Assembly (NCBI RefSeq): GCF_000427295.1
Contig: NZ_ATNM01000110.1
Coordinates: 62,001-126,000 of the forward strand
Reading direction: 5' to 3'
Origin: Cyclobacterium qasimii M12-11B
GTDB lineage: Bacteria; Bacteroidota; Bacteroidia; Cytophagales; Cyclobacteriaceae
Length of the DNA: 64,000 bases
Both the position numbers and the translations under genes were made by a program. This document shows, piece after piece, positions 29,004-38,541 of this stretch (its first letter is position 1; every line of letters begins with the position of its first letter). The notes under the pieces are model-generated. The model made no database searches, was not told the origin of the DNA, and was given only the letters and a program-made list of their open reading frames with translations.

Positions 29004-29558
29004 TTAGAATTTAATCAATGCATAATTGTTCATTTGATAGACCGTCAACACGGTCATGGCGGATAAGCCAACTTTTACTTCAGGCATTAACTCTTCTTTA
29101 CTATACCCTCTAGACATCATTGATTGACCACAGATATAAATACCTACTCCCATCTCTGAAAGGGTCTTGATCAATTCTTTATTAGGGTTATCTACTTTAT
29201 ACTTTGCTTTATAGGCCTCTGAGGACAATGCATCTTTCGTGGATCCCCCATGTAAAACGAAAGCCAGGTGAATGTTTTCTTTAGGTATTCCGGACCGCAC
29301 ATGCATATTGTAATAGCGGTGCAAGCTTGATATAATAGTGTTTTGTTCACTAGGGTCTGTTTGTTTTCTCTCCACATCAAATATTGCCTTGTATTGTTGA
29401 GTGGCATCTAATGGGAAATCCTCATTGTCTATAGAATAGACAGGCCCGAAATCCTCGAAAACGGGTCCGGTGGATGATTTAATACTTTGCCCAAAAGACG
29501 AAGTCAATTGCACAAGAAACAAAGTCAAAGAGAATAGTAACGTAAATTTACTTCGCAT
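29004..29558 (-). CDS. Secreted DsrE/DsrF-like family protein
   Basis: 184 residues with an N-terminal signal peptide (KFTLLFSLTLFLVQLTSSFGQ). The mature part resembles DsrE/DsrF-like proteins: a beta-alpha fold with HLAFVLHGGSTKDAL, GVGIYICGQSMMSRGY (C in the family's usual position) and VKVGLSAMTVLTVYQMNNYALIKF. Members have been linked to sulfur relay, but periplasmic Bacteroidota copies are uncharacterised. It follows the region-4 gene cluster but is separated from it by 149 bases, so it is probably independent. Confidence 0.82.
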   Translation of the reverse strand: MRSKFTLLFSLTLFLVQLTSSFGQSIKSSTGPVFEDFGPVYSIDNEDFPLDATQQYKAIFDVERKQTDPSEQNTIISSLHRYYNMHVRSGIPKENIHLAFVLHGGSTKDALSSEAYKAKYKVDNPNKELIKTLSEMGVGIYICGQSMMSRGYSKEELMPEVKVGLSAMTVLTVYQMNNYALIKF

Positions 29559-29707
29559 TTTAAATGGTTTGATTAAGTAATAGAATAGGGGAATAATGCC
29601 ATGGTTTAGGGTTTTATGTTTTGTTCTATACTTTGCTAAATCTCGTGATTTTTATTATCTCCCAAAAATTCTTTCCTTCCAAATACTCAAAAATGTCAAA
29701 ATCTAGT

Positions 29708-30949
29708 TTATTTTTTAGCCGGCACTAAAGTCAAAGCTTTTAAATCCATCAGGGCTCCTTTATCAAATTCTTGTCCAGAAGCTACGACAATTCTATTGAA
29801 ATCTTCATCTAGCGTCAGTTCTCCAATCTTTATCTTTTGGAAGGTTTCCCAGGAACCGGAAGGCTTGATTACCCCTTTTATCGTTTGGTCACCAGAAGTA
29901 AGTAAAAAAGGTTTGCCTGCCTCTTCGTCAGATACAGACCATTCCATCCATACTTCGTATGAACCTTTTTTGGGAAGGTTCATATCCCATTCTACCCTAT
30001 CCTTGGCCATAAACCAACCAAAAGCATTCCACTCTGGCATGTATTGAATATCTGGGCCAATTCCTCTTCCTTTCTCAGAAGTTAGGTAAATATTACCATT
30101 TGCTGCAGGCTTAGAAATCCCAGGGATATTCAAGTTCCCTTCCATAGCTGTTCGTTTTTCCTTGACGTACTTGGCCACTGTACCTACTGGGGCGATCCAA
30201 ATACCATTTGCAGGATCATTGGCATATTCACTAAGCTTTCTCAACATGCTAAGGTAAGTTGTTTGATTGCCTTCTGTACCGTTCTCATGACCTGCCAAAA
30301 CCAGCCATTGTCGATTTTCAGAAGCAGCTTCAATAATGGGTAAAATTTCTTCAAAGGACATATTGTCCATTTTCATTCCGGTGAGCTGTGCCATGTCCGC
30401 ATAATAAGGATCTACTGGGGCCTCATCCAGCCATCCTCTTCCCGAAAGGAACATTTCCGAGATCAAAGGCACATAACTTTGGGTTTCTTCTCCCTTGCCT
30501 ACAAACGAAAGACCACAAGGATAAGCAAAAACCTCTGGTCTCACTCCTAATAGTCGCTCTACTTCATCATTTGTATCAGACAATTCTTTCCGCATACGCG
30601 CAATAGTATAATCCTCTAATGCCCTATCTCTAGACCATGCAAAATTACCGCTGCATGGGTGATAGAGGGAATGGTTACCAATCTCATGGCCTGTTTCCAC
30701 CACCATCTTCCAACCCTCAATATCGCTTTCCATACTGGCGGGAACCACATAGAAGGTAGCTTTCACTCCGTACTCATTCAATAGCGTTGCTCCCGGATCC
30801 GGGTTGCTCCCTCGGGCGTCATCAAAACTTAAACTAATGGCCATTTTTTTTCCTTCCGGCCAGGGGAAATCCGGATTCTGTGCGCTTGCACTCAGACCTC
30901 CAAAAACTAATACTATTATAATTGCGCTAACTGAAAATATTGACTTCAT
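29708..30949 (-). CDS. Secreted polysaccharide deacetylase (CE4/NodB-like)
   Basis: 413 residues with a signal peptide (IIIVLVFGGLSASAQ). The NodB homology domain covers about 30-240: SLSFDDARGSNPD is motif 1 (the DD binds metal and base), HEIGNHSLYHP is motif 2 (HxxxH metal ligands), and EVFAYPCGLSFVG is motif 3. The last about 120 residues (VEWDMNLPKKGSYEVWMEWS onward) look like a beta-sandwich, possibly carbohydrate binding. It would remove acyl groups from a polymer or oligosaccharide in the periplasm. It ends the operon that starts at the SusC gene or the haem protein gene, with only 12 bases after the preceding gene. Confidence 0.87.
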   Translation of the reverse strand: MKSIFSVSAIIIVLVFGGLSASAQNPDFPWPEGKKMAISLSFDDARGSNPDPGATLLNEYGVKATFYVVPASMESDIEGWKMVVETGHEIGNHSLYHPCSGNFAWSRDRALEDYTIARMRKELSDTNDEVERLLGVRPEVFAYPCGLSFVGKGEETQSYVPLISEMFLSGRGWLDEAPVDPYYADMAQLTGMKMDNMSFEEILPIIEAASENRQWLVLAGHENGTEGNQTTYLSMLRKLSEYANDPANGIWIAPVGTVAKYVKEKRTAMEGNLNIPGISKPAANGNIYLTSEKGRGIGPDIQYMPEWNAFGWFMAKDRVEWDMNLPKKGSYEVWMEWSVSDEEAGKPFLLTSGDQTIKGVIKPSGSWETFQKIKIGELTLDEDFNRIVVASGQEFDKGALMDLKALTLVPAKK

Positions 30950-30961
30950 CTCAGGATTGGT

Positions 30962-32260
30962 TTATTGTTTACTTTTTAATTCACTTTCTAAATAAGACAA
31001 AACTGCCTCTCCGAACCTGGTTCCTGCACTTGGAACATAGGGAGAAACCGTCGGTTCATACCCTTTGTATTTCCACTCTTCTTCTGTCAGCATGTATCCT
31101 AGCCAACCATTGGTATAGCCATAATAAAAGGTATAAGGAAACGGAGACCGCTCCCTGACTTCATTGGAAATTTCACAGAACAACTCCAAAGGACTAGCCC
31201 AAATACCAATTTTATCATTTATGTTGAGAAAACGAACGGGCAATTTGATGGTTTTAGCCGTTCCTTTTTCATCTACAATATAGTCATTCAAAGCTTCAGG
31301 CCATTTTAAGCCTTCTTTCATAGGTGTCAAAAACTCCATCTCAGAAGTAGAGAAAGAAACCTGGTCTTCATATTTCAAAATATCCTCATTGGCCATTAAG
31401 ATTTTATCACCCAACAGCCTTCTGAATTGATTCATCCTTCCAGCCCTGGCATTCGGGTATACGCTGTATATCGGAGCGATATTCCCTGCTGCTCCATTTA
31501 TAAATAGCATTGGAGCTCCGGATTTCTCTTCTACATATTTCGACACTACTCCTTGTACATCACCACTAATTTGCAAATTCTCCCCACCCATCACGGTACC
31601 ATGAATGGCATAATTGGCTACGGTAACCATTAATCGATGGTCTTCTTTATGTACAATTTTTAAAACGCCTATTTTCCTGTCCACTGGTCCATCAGGATCC
31701 ATCCCCAAAAAAGCTTTGTCATCAATGTCCTTGGCCCTTCGGTTTATATTGGCGGAGGAATGTCCCCAGCCAACTCCAAGACTTGCCGGAGCCAGTTCTT
31801 TTATCCCTCTTTCAATTCCTGCCAATAGTTTAGTAGTCACCAAATCAGTATAGTTGGTATCAATAGGATGCGTATATCGTTCTCCCATAAATGCCTCTGG
31901 GAGTCCAGGTGCACCTACTTCAGGTGCTGAATGGGTATGTGTAACTGACCACCAAAAATTACTGCGTGCTATTCCAAACTTCTGTTCAACCAATTTCGCG
32001 ACCTGATCATAGGTTGCTGGTGAAAGCACACAGATATCTGTTGAGACCAATGCAAAAGTGGACTCCCCATCATCTAAAATTAAAATTTGATGGTAAATAC
32101 TATCCAGAATCCCTTCTGATAGCCTGGCCCCATAGCCTAATAATTGTTTGGGGACTTTCGGAGTGATATTTTCCTTGACTACTGCAGCCCTAAAATCACC
32201 GGCAAAAGAAGTTGGCACAGACAATAGAAGAACGAGGACAAGCGCCGCCAAGCAAGGCAA
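30962..32260 (-). CDS. Secreted neutral ceramidase-fold hydrolase, catalytic Ser replaced
   Basis: 432 residues with a signal peptide ending TSFAGDF. It has the N-terminal domain fold of neutral/alkaline ceramidase, an amidase that cleaves N-acyl bonds with a zinc site. The zinc ligand motifs are kept: H108 and H110 (THTHSAP) and H220 (NYAIHGTVM). The family's nucleophile loop GDxSP appears as GNIAP at 259-263, with alanine (A262) where the ceramidase serine stands. The second catalytic domain of true ceramidases is missing (those are about 650-700 residues). So it is unlikely to be a normal ceramidase; it may hydrolyse another amide or ester by metal-activated water. Neighbours are a second paralogue and a polysaccharide deacetylase. 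Confidence 0.8.
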   Translation of the reverse strand: MPCLAALVLVLLLSVPTSFAGDFRAAVVKENITPKVPKQLLGYGARLSEGILDSIYHQILILDDGESTFALVSTDICVLSPATYDQVAKLVEQKFGIARSNFWWSVTHTHSAPEVGAPGLPEAFMGERYTHPIDTNYTDLVTTKLLAGIERGIKELAPASLGVGWGHSSANINRRAKDIDDKAFLGMDPDGPVDRKIGVLKIVHKEDHRLMVTVANYAIHGTVMGGENLQISGDVQGVVSKYVEEKSGAPMLFINGAAGNIAPIYSVYPNARAGRMNQFRRLLGDKILMANEDILKYEDQVSFSTSEMEFLTPMKEGLKWPEALNDYIVDEKGTAKTIKLPVRFLNINDKIGIWASPLELFCEISNEVRERSPFPYTFYYGYTNGWLGYMLTEEEWKYKGYEPTVSPYVPSAGTRFGEAVLSYLESELKSKQ

Positions 32261-32320
32261 GGCATTATTTATTTGAAGCTTCCTATTGGCTTTTTGCTCG
32301 AATGTGTTTTGATAAATTCA

Positions 32321-33700
32321 TTACTTACTTGATTTAGGTAAAATGGAATAAATGCCATTCATAATTTTATCTTCCACGTCCTCAGTAAATTTGGAAGGTT
32401 TCTCATAACCAATCATCGCCGATTCAGCTTCGTAACCTCCCTCTTTCAATATTCTGAGCGATGGAATATAACAAGGCATGTCGTTGGCATAGGCATTTAC
32501 CCATACGCGGTCTTCACCCAATTCCTGCTTTAGTCGTAGCGCATAATCTACCACTACTTCGCCAGCTAAAAATATCATGACCAGGTCTTTCCCGAAATCC
32601 CAAACCTGAATGGGATAATTGATTTTCTCTGGAATATCGCCACTTCTGGCCATTCGCCCAAGCAATAATAATGAATAATTGCTTGTCCTACCGGCCCCCT
32701 TGGCATCTTCGGCCAACTTTTTAGGATCAGGCATATTGGCAAAAGTAAGCTCCAAATATTTCATTTTACCTTCAGGCAGTTGGCGAATACCTTTCCAATC
32801 ATCATCGGCCAGTAAACGATTTACCTCATCAGCAATCTGTTTCCCCTGATCTTTGGCATAAACCAAATCCATTTCAGGGTTCTTAGTATTCATTCGTGGT
32901 GAAGAATTCTGATCTGCACCACAACCAATTACGACCATGGCCATGGCTCCTTCAGGCAAGTTCTCCTCCACCTGAATCTGAGCCTCACCTACCCAATCTC
33001 CATGGGCCACATTGTTTTTTGGACCTAAGGTAACCGCATGACAAGCATAATTTAACATCACTGCTTTAGTCTTTCCATCAAGATCCGTAATACGCATTAC
33101 TGGCAAAGAATGGTCTGACACCCCATTCGGATTAATTGAAGTCCGCCTATTGACCGCAAAATTCACTTCTCCTTTTGCATGAGAAACCAAGGAAGGAGCA
33201 GCGTTTGCTATGGCGTCTAAGGCCACACCTTTTAACTTTGGAACTAATCCCATGGCAAAGAGTGATATTTCTGCCAGTTCGTCCGGGTCTAGCGGCTTAT
33301 TAAAATGCGAAACAATGTTTCCAATCTGTGGACCACTGTGTGTGTGAGAAGCACAAATGGATAGATTGGCGGCCGAAATACCGATTTCTTTTGCAAGTGC
33401 ATCCCTTACTCTTTCAGTAACCCTATGTGGTATTCCCAGTAAGTCAACGGTAATAATTATCCGATACCCTTTTTTCTCATCTCCAAATGCCATCGCTTTG
33501 GCCCATAATTCATGCTGAACACCTTCAAACGGAATGTCCCTGCTGGAATAGCCCGTTAACCGCACCGGGGTTTCCGGCGTAATGGCTACACGTGCCAAAC
33601 CTACATTCAATGTTTTTGGAGCTGCTCCAAAAACAGTCAACTGAAAGGCTGAAAAAGCCAACAAAATCAGCACCAATCGTTTAATATCTATAAATTTCAT
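32321..33700 (-). CDS. Secreted neutral ceramidase-fold hydrolase
   Basis: 459 residues with a signal peptide (LVLILLAFSAFQLTVFGA). Same fold as the 30962 neighbour: zinc motifs H119/H121 (SHTHSGP) and H221 (NYACHAVTL) are present. The loop after them reads GADQNSSPR (261-269), which keeps a serine (S267) before the proline, unlike the neighbour, though the alignment of this loop is uncertain. The usual C-terminal ceramidase domain is absent. It is 60 bases upstream of the paralogue and 124 bases downstream of the haem lipoprotein. Substrate unknown; an N-acyl amide is a guess from the family. Confidence 0.82.
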   Translation of the reverse strand: MKFIDIKRLVLILLAFSAFQLTVFGAAPKTLNVGLARVAITPETPVRLTGYSSRDIPFEGVQHELWAKAMAFGDEKKGYRIIITVDLLGIPHRVTERVRDALAKEIGISAANLSICASHTHSGPQIGNIVSHFNKPLDPDELAEISLFAMGLVPKLKGVALDAIANAAPSLVSHAKGEVNFAVNRRTSINPNGVSDHSLPVMRITDLDGKTKAVMLNYACHAVTLGPKNNVAHGDWVGEAQIQVEENLPEGAMAMVVIGCGADQNSSPRMNTKNPEMDLVYAKDQGKQIADEVNRLLADDDWKGIRQLPEGKMKYLELTFANMPDPKKLAEDAKGAGRTSNYSLLLLGRMARSGDIPEKINYPIQVWDFGKDLVMIFLAGEVVVDYALRLKQELGEDRVWVNAYANDMPCYIPSLRILKEGGYEAESAMIGYEKPSKFTEDVEDKIMNGIYSILPKSSK

Positions 33701-33824
33701 TTTCTTTAGTTATTTGAGTAATGTATTGATCCTGAATGATGGAAATGTCTTGCTATCATTGTTCAACATCCTTACTGAGTAATAATATTGCCTAATTCCA
33801 GGTATTATGCTCTCCAAAAAACCT

Positions 33825-36800
33825 TTACTCGGCTTTTCGAATATACGCCAACAAATCGGCCATTTCCTGAAGCGAAATGCTTTGCTCAAGCCCTGTAGGC
33901 ATGGCCGACATTTCTATTAATTTCAAGGACTTAATATTCGTTCTAGAAATGTTGTTGTCTATACCTCCTGCATTTCTGAGATTGATTGCCGTAGGTGTTT
34001 CTGAAGAAATTAGCCCTTGATAGTGCTCACCATTTTGCAATTCAACTTCCCAAAGGTCATACCCATCTGCTATGGACAAATTGGGATTGAGAACATCACT
34101 CATTATGCTGGCTGCACGTCTGTTTTTGAGGGAAGAAAGGTCTGGCCCAAAGGCGATCCCCTGATCCTCTCCCATTTGATGACATATCGCACAATTTTTC
34201 TGAAAAACAGTGGCTCCTGCATCAATGCTACCATTAAGCTCTAAGGCAGGTTGGTAGTTGGCGATAATTTTTTCACTCTCGCCTTCGGGCCGGGTCAAAA
34301 TAGCCCTGGCCCTAAGCCTTAGTGTTTCATCCTTATTGGCCATTAAACCTACACTTCTTCTCCAACCAATTGTTGCCTTTTGAACCAATCCATCTTCAAG
34401 TGCTCCCAATAAAACAGCAATTCTTTCCCCATTCATCATCATGGCACTAATGCCCGCATCTCTCAATTCGGGAGTAAAGCTTTCCCAGCGATCAATTACC
34501 ATTTGGGAGAAGGAATTGTCTTCAGATTTACTTAAAGTACGGAAAGCGGCTAGCTGAACAGGTAGTGGTTCACTGGTCTCTACCAAACCTATTAGCATGT
34601 CCTGGTAATCAGCGATATTGGCCATGGCCAAAAACCGAATCCCCATACTTCGTTCTTCACCAGTCAATGAATTATCCATGGCAATTGCTTCAGCCTTAAC
34701 TAAAGACTGGCTTTTACCCGCTACATTGTCCAATCCAATTCCTTCTAATACCTGGATGGCTGCTCCTTTCACTTCTGTGGATGGATGTTCGAAAACAGTT
34801 GCAGCCAATAAACCTGCACTTGATCCATGTGATCCAGCCAATTTTTTGCTTTTGATTCCCTGTGCCAAACCTCGCAAAAGCGCCGGCTGCCAATTGTATT
34901 CGTTTTTAGCATTTTTTCTAGTAGCTCTTTGCACCATGGTAAGTATAGCTTTCTCGTCCATGCTTGCACCTACCATTGATGCCAGTTTTTGCACCAATCC
35001 ATTATAGGCTGGAGTTGCAGTATACTGATTTAGCACAGGATCAATTAGCCGACTGCTTTCAGAAAAAGGTGCTGAAAGTGCTGCCAGTTGCACCCACTTG
35101 TCATCAATATCCTTGAACAAAAGCTCTTTTCGAACCTGAAAAGCACTTTCACTTTCAATGTACCCCAAGGTTTGCATCAGCTGAAACCTAACTTTTGGGT
35201 CTGGGTCATTTTTTAATGCCAGTAACTGAGGGGCAAGTGCTGTAGATTGTGACAAGAAAAATTCAGACAATTTCACCGCATTTTCCCGAATGCCAGCAAC
35301 AGGATCCTTTAAGGAATTGGCTACTGTTTCCTCATCGAGTGCTCCAATTCCCTGCAAAGTCCACAGGGCATGAAGCCTACCCATTGGGCTCTCTCCATAC
35401 ACAGCAAGTTCTTTTAAGGCAGGTATCAAAGTTTCCGGATGCTGATCCACTATTATTCGCTGGGCATTCATTCGCCACCAGGCATTCTTATGAGAAAGTT
35501 TACTCAGCAATTCTTCAGGAGATGCTGTTCCCAAAGACAATTTATCTGACCAATCTATCTTGGAAGTGCCTTTAGGCGTAATGCGGTAAATTCTTCCCTG
35601 GTCCGTACCATTGTACAAAGCTCCAGATTGAACGACTTCTTCAGACATCCATTCAGGGTGTTCTATAATTTGACGGTAATAATCGAGAATATACAAGGCT
35701 CCATCAGGACCCACATAGGCATTGACTGGTCGAAACCAAGCATCCGTAGAAGCTAAGAATTCTTTGTCGGGGTGCTCTCGAGATGCTTTATAGCCTGTGC
35801 CATCCTCCTTAACAAAATCCACATGAACTAAATTACTTACCGGTTCTGATACAAAGGTGGCTTGGTTGTACCGCTCAGGGAAAGACGCCCCCAAATAGGC
35901 CGTCAATCCGCAGGCAGAGGTCATTACGCCTAAATCTGTCAATAACTGATGCTGAGGATTGATGGTTATTGGAAAAACTTCCGCACCACTTCCATGATCA
36001 GAAGAAGACTGGGTCACCTCTGTAATTACCAAGTGAGGGTTTCTGTCCAGGTAATCTGCAGAAAGCACTTCCTGGATAATATGATTGCTATTATTTAGTA
36101 AAAACCTGTGTCCAAATTCATTGGCAGTATGCCCAAATTGCGTCCGGCTACTCAGCAATTCCAGGTCGTAGGTATCTGGCTTAAACCTGATACTTCTACC
36201 TCCAGCATTTTGGGATAACCTGTTAACATTTGGTTTTTCAGGATAATAAACTTCTGTCCCTTTATCGCCAAGTAAATCTTCATAAATGGTAGTAGTCACT
36301 GCTGGCTCATGTCCCAAATAAATCCAGTTGTCTAGTGCCAGTTTGGGGCTGTTAACATTGTGCTGGGGGTTAGAAAGCGCAAACCCTGTCAACAGGGTTT
36401 GCTTAATATCTGCTTTTCCATCTCCATCACTGTCCTCCAGGTAATAAACGTTGGGTGGATCTGTAACGATGAGACCTTGTTTCCAACGCATGATCCCAGT
36501 AGGAACCACCAGATTATCTGCAAAAACCACACTTTCATCCATAATGCCATCGCCATCAGTATCTGACAAGCGTTTCACTTTACCTGACCCACTTAAGTCC
36601 AATGGATAGCCATGCATTTCTACTACGTATAGTCTGCCCTGCTCATCTATTACCATATCCACCGGATCTGCCACAAGTGGCTCCCCAGCAATTAGCTCTA
36701 TCTGAAAGTCATCCTCTAATACAAAGGTTGACAAAGCATTTTCAAGCGATCTATCTTGAGTGGCTGACCTCGGTTGGCAAGCAAAAAGCATTAGTCCAAG

Positions 36801-36914
36801 GCCCAAAGCAAAGATGGGTATGCGAAGAGGGTAAAAGAAGTCTTTCATCGCAGGTAAACACAAATTCCTTTTTAGCATATTAAATTTTAATTTGTTCAAT
36901 CTACATCCCACCAA
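33825..36914 (-). CDS. PVC-type membrane-bound dehydrogenase with HEAT repeats and c-type haem
   Basis: Large lipoprotein. A start at ATG 36848 (MKDFFYPLRIPIFALGLG) gives lipobox LFAC with the acylated Cys; the earlier starts lie over the end of SusD and are unlikely. An N-terminal beta-propeller sorbosone-dehydrogenase-like domain (DPVDMVIDEQGRLYVVE, DPPNVYYLEDSDGDGKAD, GPDGALYILDYYRQIIEHP) is followed by a HEAT-like helical region (about 470-870) and a C-terminal cytochrome c domain with CAICH at about 908-912 (numbered from 36914), where GPDL supplies the rest of the haem site. Such proteins occur widely in Planctomycetes and marine Bacteroidota; their substrates are not settled. It sits directly after SusD, implying oxidation of the imported compound in the periplasm. 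Confidence 0.83.
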   Translation of the reverse strand: MVGCRLNKLKFNMLKRNLCLPAMKDFFYPLRIPIFALGLGLMLFACQPRSATQDRSLENALSTFVLEDDFQIELIAGEPLVADPVDMVIDEQGRLYVVEMHGYPLDLSGSGKVKRLSDTDGDGIMDESVVFADNLVVPTGIMRWKQGLIVTDPPNVYYLEDSDGDGKADIKQTLLTGFALSNPQHNVNSPKLALDNWIYLGHEPAVTTTIYEDLLGDKGTEVYYPEKPNVNRLSQNAGGRSIRFKPDTYDLELLSSRTQFGHTANEFGHRFLLNNSNHIIQEVLSADYLDRNPHLVITEVTQSSSDHGSGAEVFPITINPQHQLLTDLGVMTSACGLTAYLGASFPERYNQATFVSEPVSNLVHVDFVKEDGTGYKASREHPDKEFLASTDAWFRPVNAYVGPDGALYILDYYRQIIEHPEWMSEEVVQSGALYNGTDQGRIYRITPKGTSKIDWSDKLSLGTASPEELLSKLSHKNAWWRMNAQRIIVDQHPETLIPALKELAVYGESPMGRLHALWTLQGIGALDEETVANSLKDPVAGIRENAVKLSEFFLSQSTALAPQLLALKNDPDPKVRFQLMQTLGYIESESAFQVRKELLFKDIDDKWVQLAALSAPFSESSRLIDPVLNQYTATPAYNGLVQKLASMVGASMDEKAILTMVQRATRKNAKNEYNWQPALLRGLAQGIKSKKLAGSHGSSAGLLAATVFEHPSTEVKGAAIQVLEGIGLDNVAGKSQSLVKAEAIAMDNSLTGEERSMGIRFLAMANIADYQDMLIGLVETSEPLPVQLAAFRTLSKSEDNSFSQMVIDRWESFTPELRDAGISAMMMNGERIAVLLGALEDGLVQKATIGWRRSVGLMANKDETLRLRARAILTRPEGESEKIIANYQPALELNGSIDAGATVFQKNCAICHQMGEDQGIAFGPDLSSLKNRRAASIMSDVLNPNLSIADGYDLWEVELQNGEHYQGLISSETPTAINLRNAGGIDNNISRTNIKSLKLIEMSAMPTGLEQSISLQEMADLLAYIRKAE

Positions 36915-38479
36915 AGAGGTGTATAAATATTATCATCACCATTAAGATACAAACCAACTGCTTCATCTACAGATGATTGGCTACTATTCGTGATGGAAGT
37001 AGGGTAATTTATTCTTTTTATAAATTCTCCTCCTGTAAAGTCACTGTAGTTAACAGCAACAGGATAAAGCTTAGGATAACCCGTTCGTCTAAATTCCGAC
37101 CAAGCCTCTTGACCATCTGGGTACATGGCTATCCATTTCTGGGTGATGATCCTTTCAAGCTTTCTCTCAAATATATCATTCTCTTCCCATTTAATGGTAA
37201 TATCCGTCAATGGTTCAATATTATTTTGAGGGTTATTTGGATCCACATAAGCCAACTGCGAATCAGTACTATTCTCCAGGTACTCATCTACTCCTCCAAC
37301 CCCATTTGCACCAAATGAAACCCTTACTCCTTCCTCATAGAAATCTTTAGCTGTCCCTCCCATATTCCAACCTCTAAGGGCTCCTTCAGCACGGAGGAAA
37401 AAACTTTCGGCTACATCCATAACTTTCACATATGGATTCCCGAAAAAGTTTACTTGAGAAAAACCCAGGTAAGGTTTTGCACCGAAAATAGCACCAGAAC
37501 GAACACCTTTAATTAGTCCATTGAGTTCAGGATCTGAGGCAGGAACAGCATATATAGGCAACCTAGGATCATTATAACCTCCAAGAATGGTTTCAACAAC
37601 CGCATTAATGCGCGTTTCCTGCCAAGCTGATGTAATTGTTTCTAAAGGGTGGATGCTACCAGTTGACATTTCAAATGAACCATCAGCAGCTGTCAAAACC
37701 CCACCATCTGCCAAGGCGCTTTCAGCCTCCAACTTTGCTCTTTCAGGGTTAACTTTTGAAATTCTTATCGCCAGCCTTAACCTTAGTGTATTCGCTACTC
37801 TTACCCACACAGCATAATCTCCTGCATACCTAGATTTGTCGAATTTCGCATACCTAACCTTATCAGCATCAGGATTTGCAGCTTCAGCTTCACGTAAAAC
37901 ATCTACAGCCTCCTTTAACTCTTTAAAAAACACATCATAAGCCTCCTCCACTGAATCGAAACTGACATCACTAGACTCACCATATTTTGAATAAGGAATT
38001 GGACCAAAAATATCTGCCAATCTATGGCCTGCAAAGGTTTTAAAAACAACTCCTAAAGCATAAAGGTCCGGATAGTCTTGGTCAAAACCTCTTTTCTTCA
38101 TCATCAACCATTGATCCAACACTTTTTGGGAAGGCACCAACCAAATCTGATTGTTCCAGCTATCTACCATGGCATAAGTGCCATTGTTTCTATTGTCAAA
38201 AAACGGTGCCGGTAAACTCATGTACCCACCATAATTGTCTGCATTAAGGTTTTGTTGCATTTCAATACGCCAGGTAGTAAGTACATCCATTATACTTAGT
38301 TGCATACCCGGAAGTGATACACCACCTTCATTTGCATCATGCATTAATAATTCATCTGTAATAAGTTTTTGGTCCTGATTGAGGTCTTGCATGTATTCCA
38401 CACAGGATACTGACAAAAACAGGATGCATGCCATAAATAAGGCATTTATAGATTTTATATTTGGGATATAATTTTTCAT
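36896..38479 (-). CDS. SusD/RagB-family nutrient-binding outer-membrane lipoprotein
   Basis: 527 residues with a lipoprotein signal (LFMACILFLSVSC). It belongs to the SusD-like_2 group: LITDELLMHDANEGG near the N-terminus, ADKVRYAKFDKSRYAGD and WVRVANTLRLRLAIRISKVNP for the TPR-like helices, and a C-terminal region with FERKLERIITQKWIAMYPDGQEAWSEFRRTGYP. It caps the neighbouring SusC barrel and holds the ligand. The family spans glycans, peptides and other compounds, so the ligand is not fixed by sequence. It follows SusC by about 60 bases. Confidence 0.93.
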   Translation of the reverse strand: MKNYIPNIKSINALFMACILFLSVSCVEYMQDLNQDQKLITDELLMHDANEGGVSLPGMQLSIMDVLTTWRIEMQQNLNADNYGGYMSLPAPFFDNRNNGTYAMVDSWNNQIWLVPSQKVLDQWLMMKKRGFDQDYPDLYALGVVFKTFAGHRLADIFGPIPYSKYGESSDVSFDSVEEAYDVFFKELKEAVDVLREAEAANPDADKVRYAKFDKSRYAGDYAVWVRVANTLRLRLAIRISKVNPERAKLEAESALADGGVLTAADGSFEMSTGSIHPLETITSAWQETRINAVVETILGGYNDPRLPIYAVPASDPELNGLIKGVRSGAIFGAKPYLGFSQVNFFGNPYVKVMDVAESFFLRAEGALRGWNMGGTAKDFYEEGVRVSFGANGVGGVDEYLENSTDSQLAYVDPNNPQNNIEPLTDITIKWEENDIFERKLERIITQKWIAMYPDGQEAWSEFRRTGYPKLYPVAVNYSDFTGGEFIKRINYPTSITNSSQSSVDEAVGLYLNGDDNIYTPLWWDVD

Positions 38480-38541
38480 TTTTTTATATTTTAGTTGACA
38501 TACTCAGGAAAAATCCATTTGAAACGAAAGTTTCCGACGAA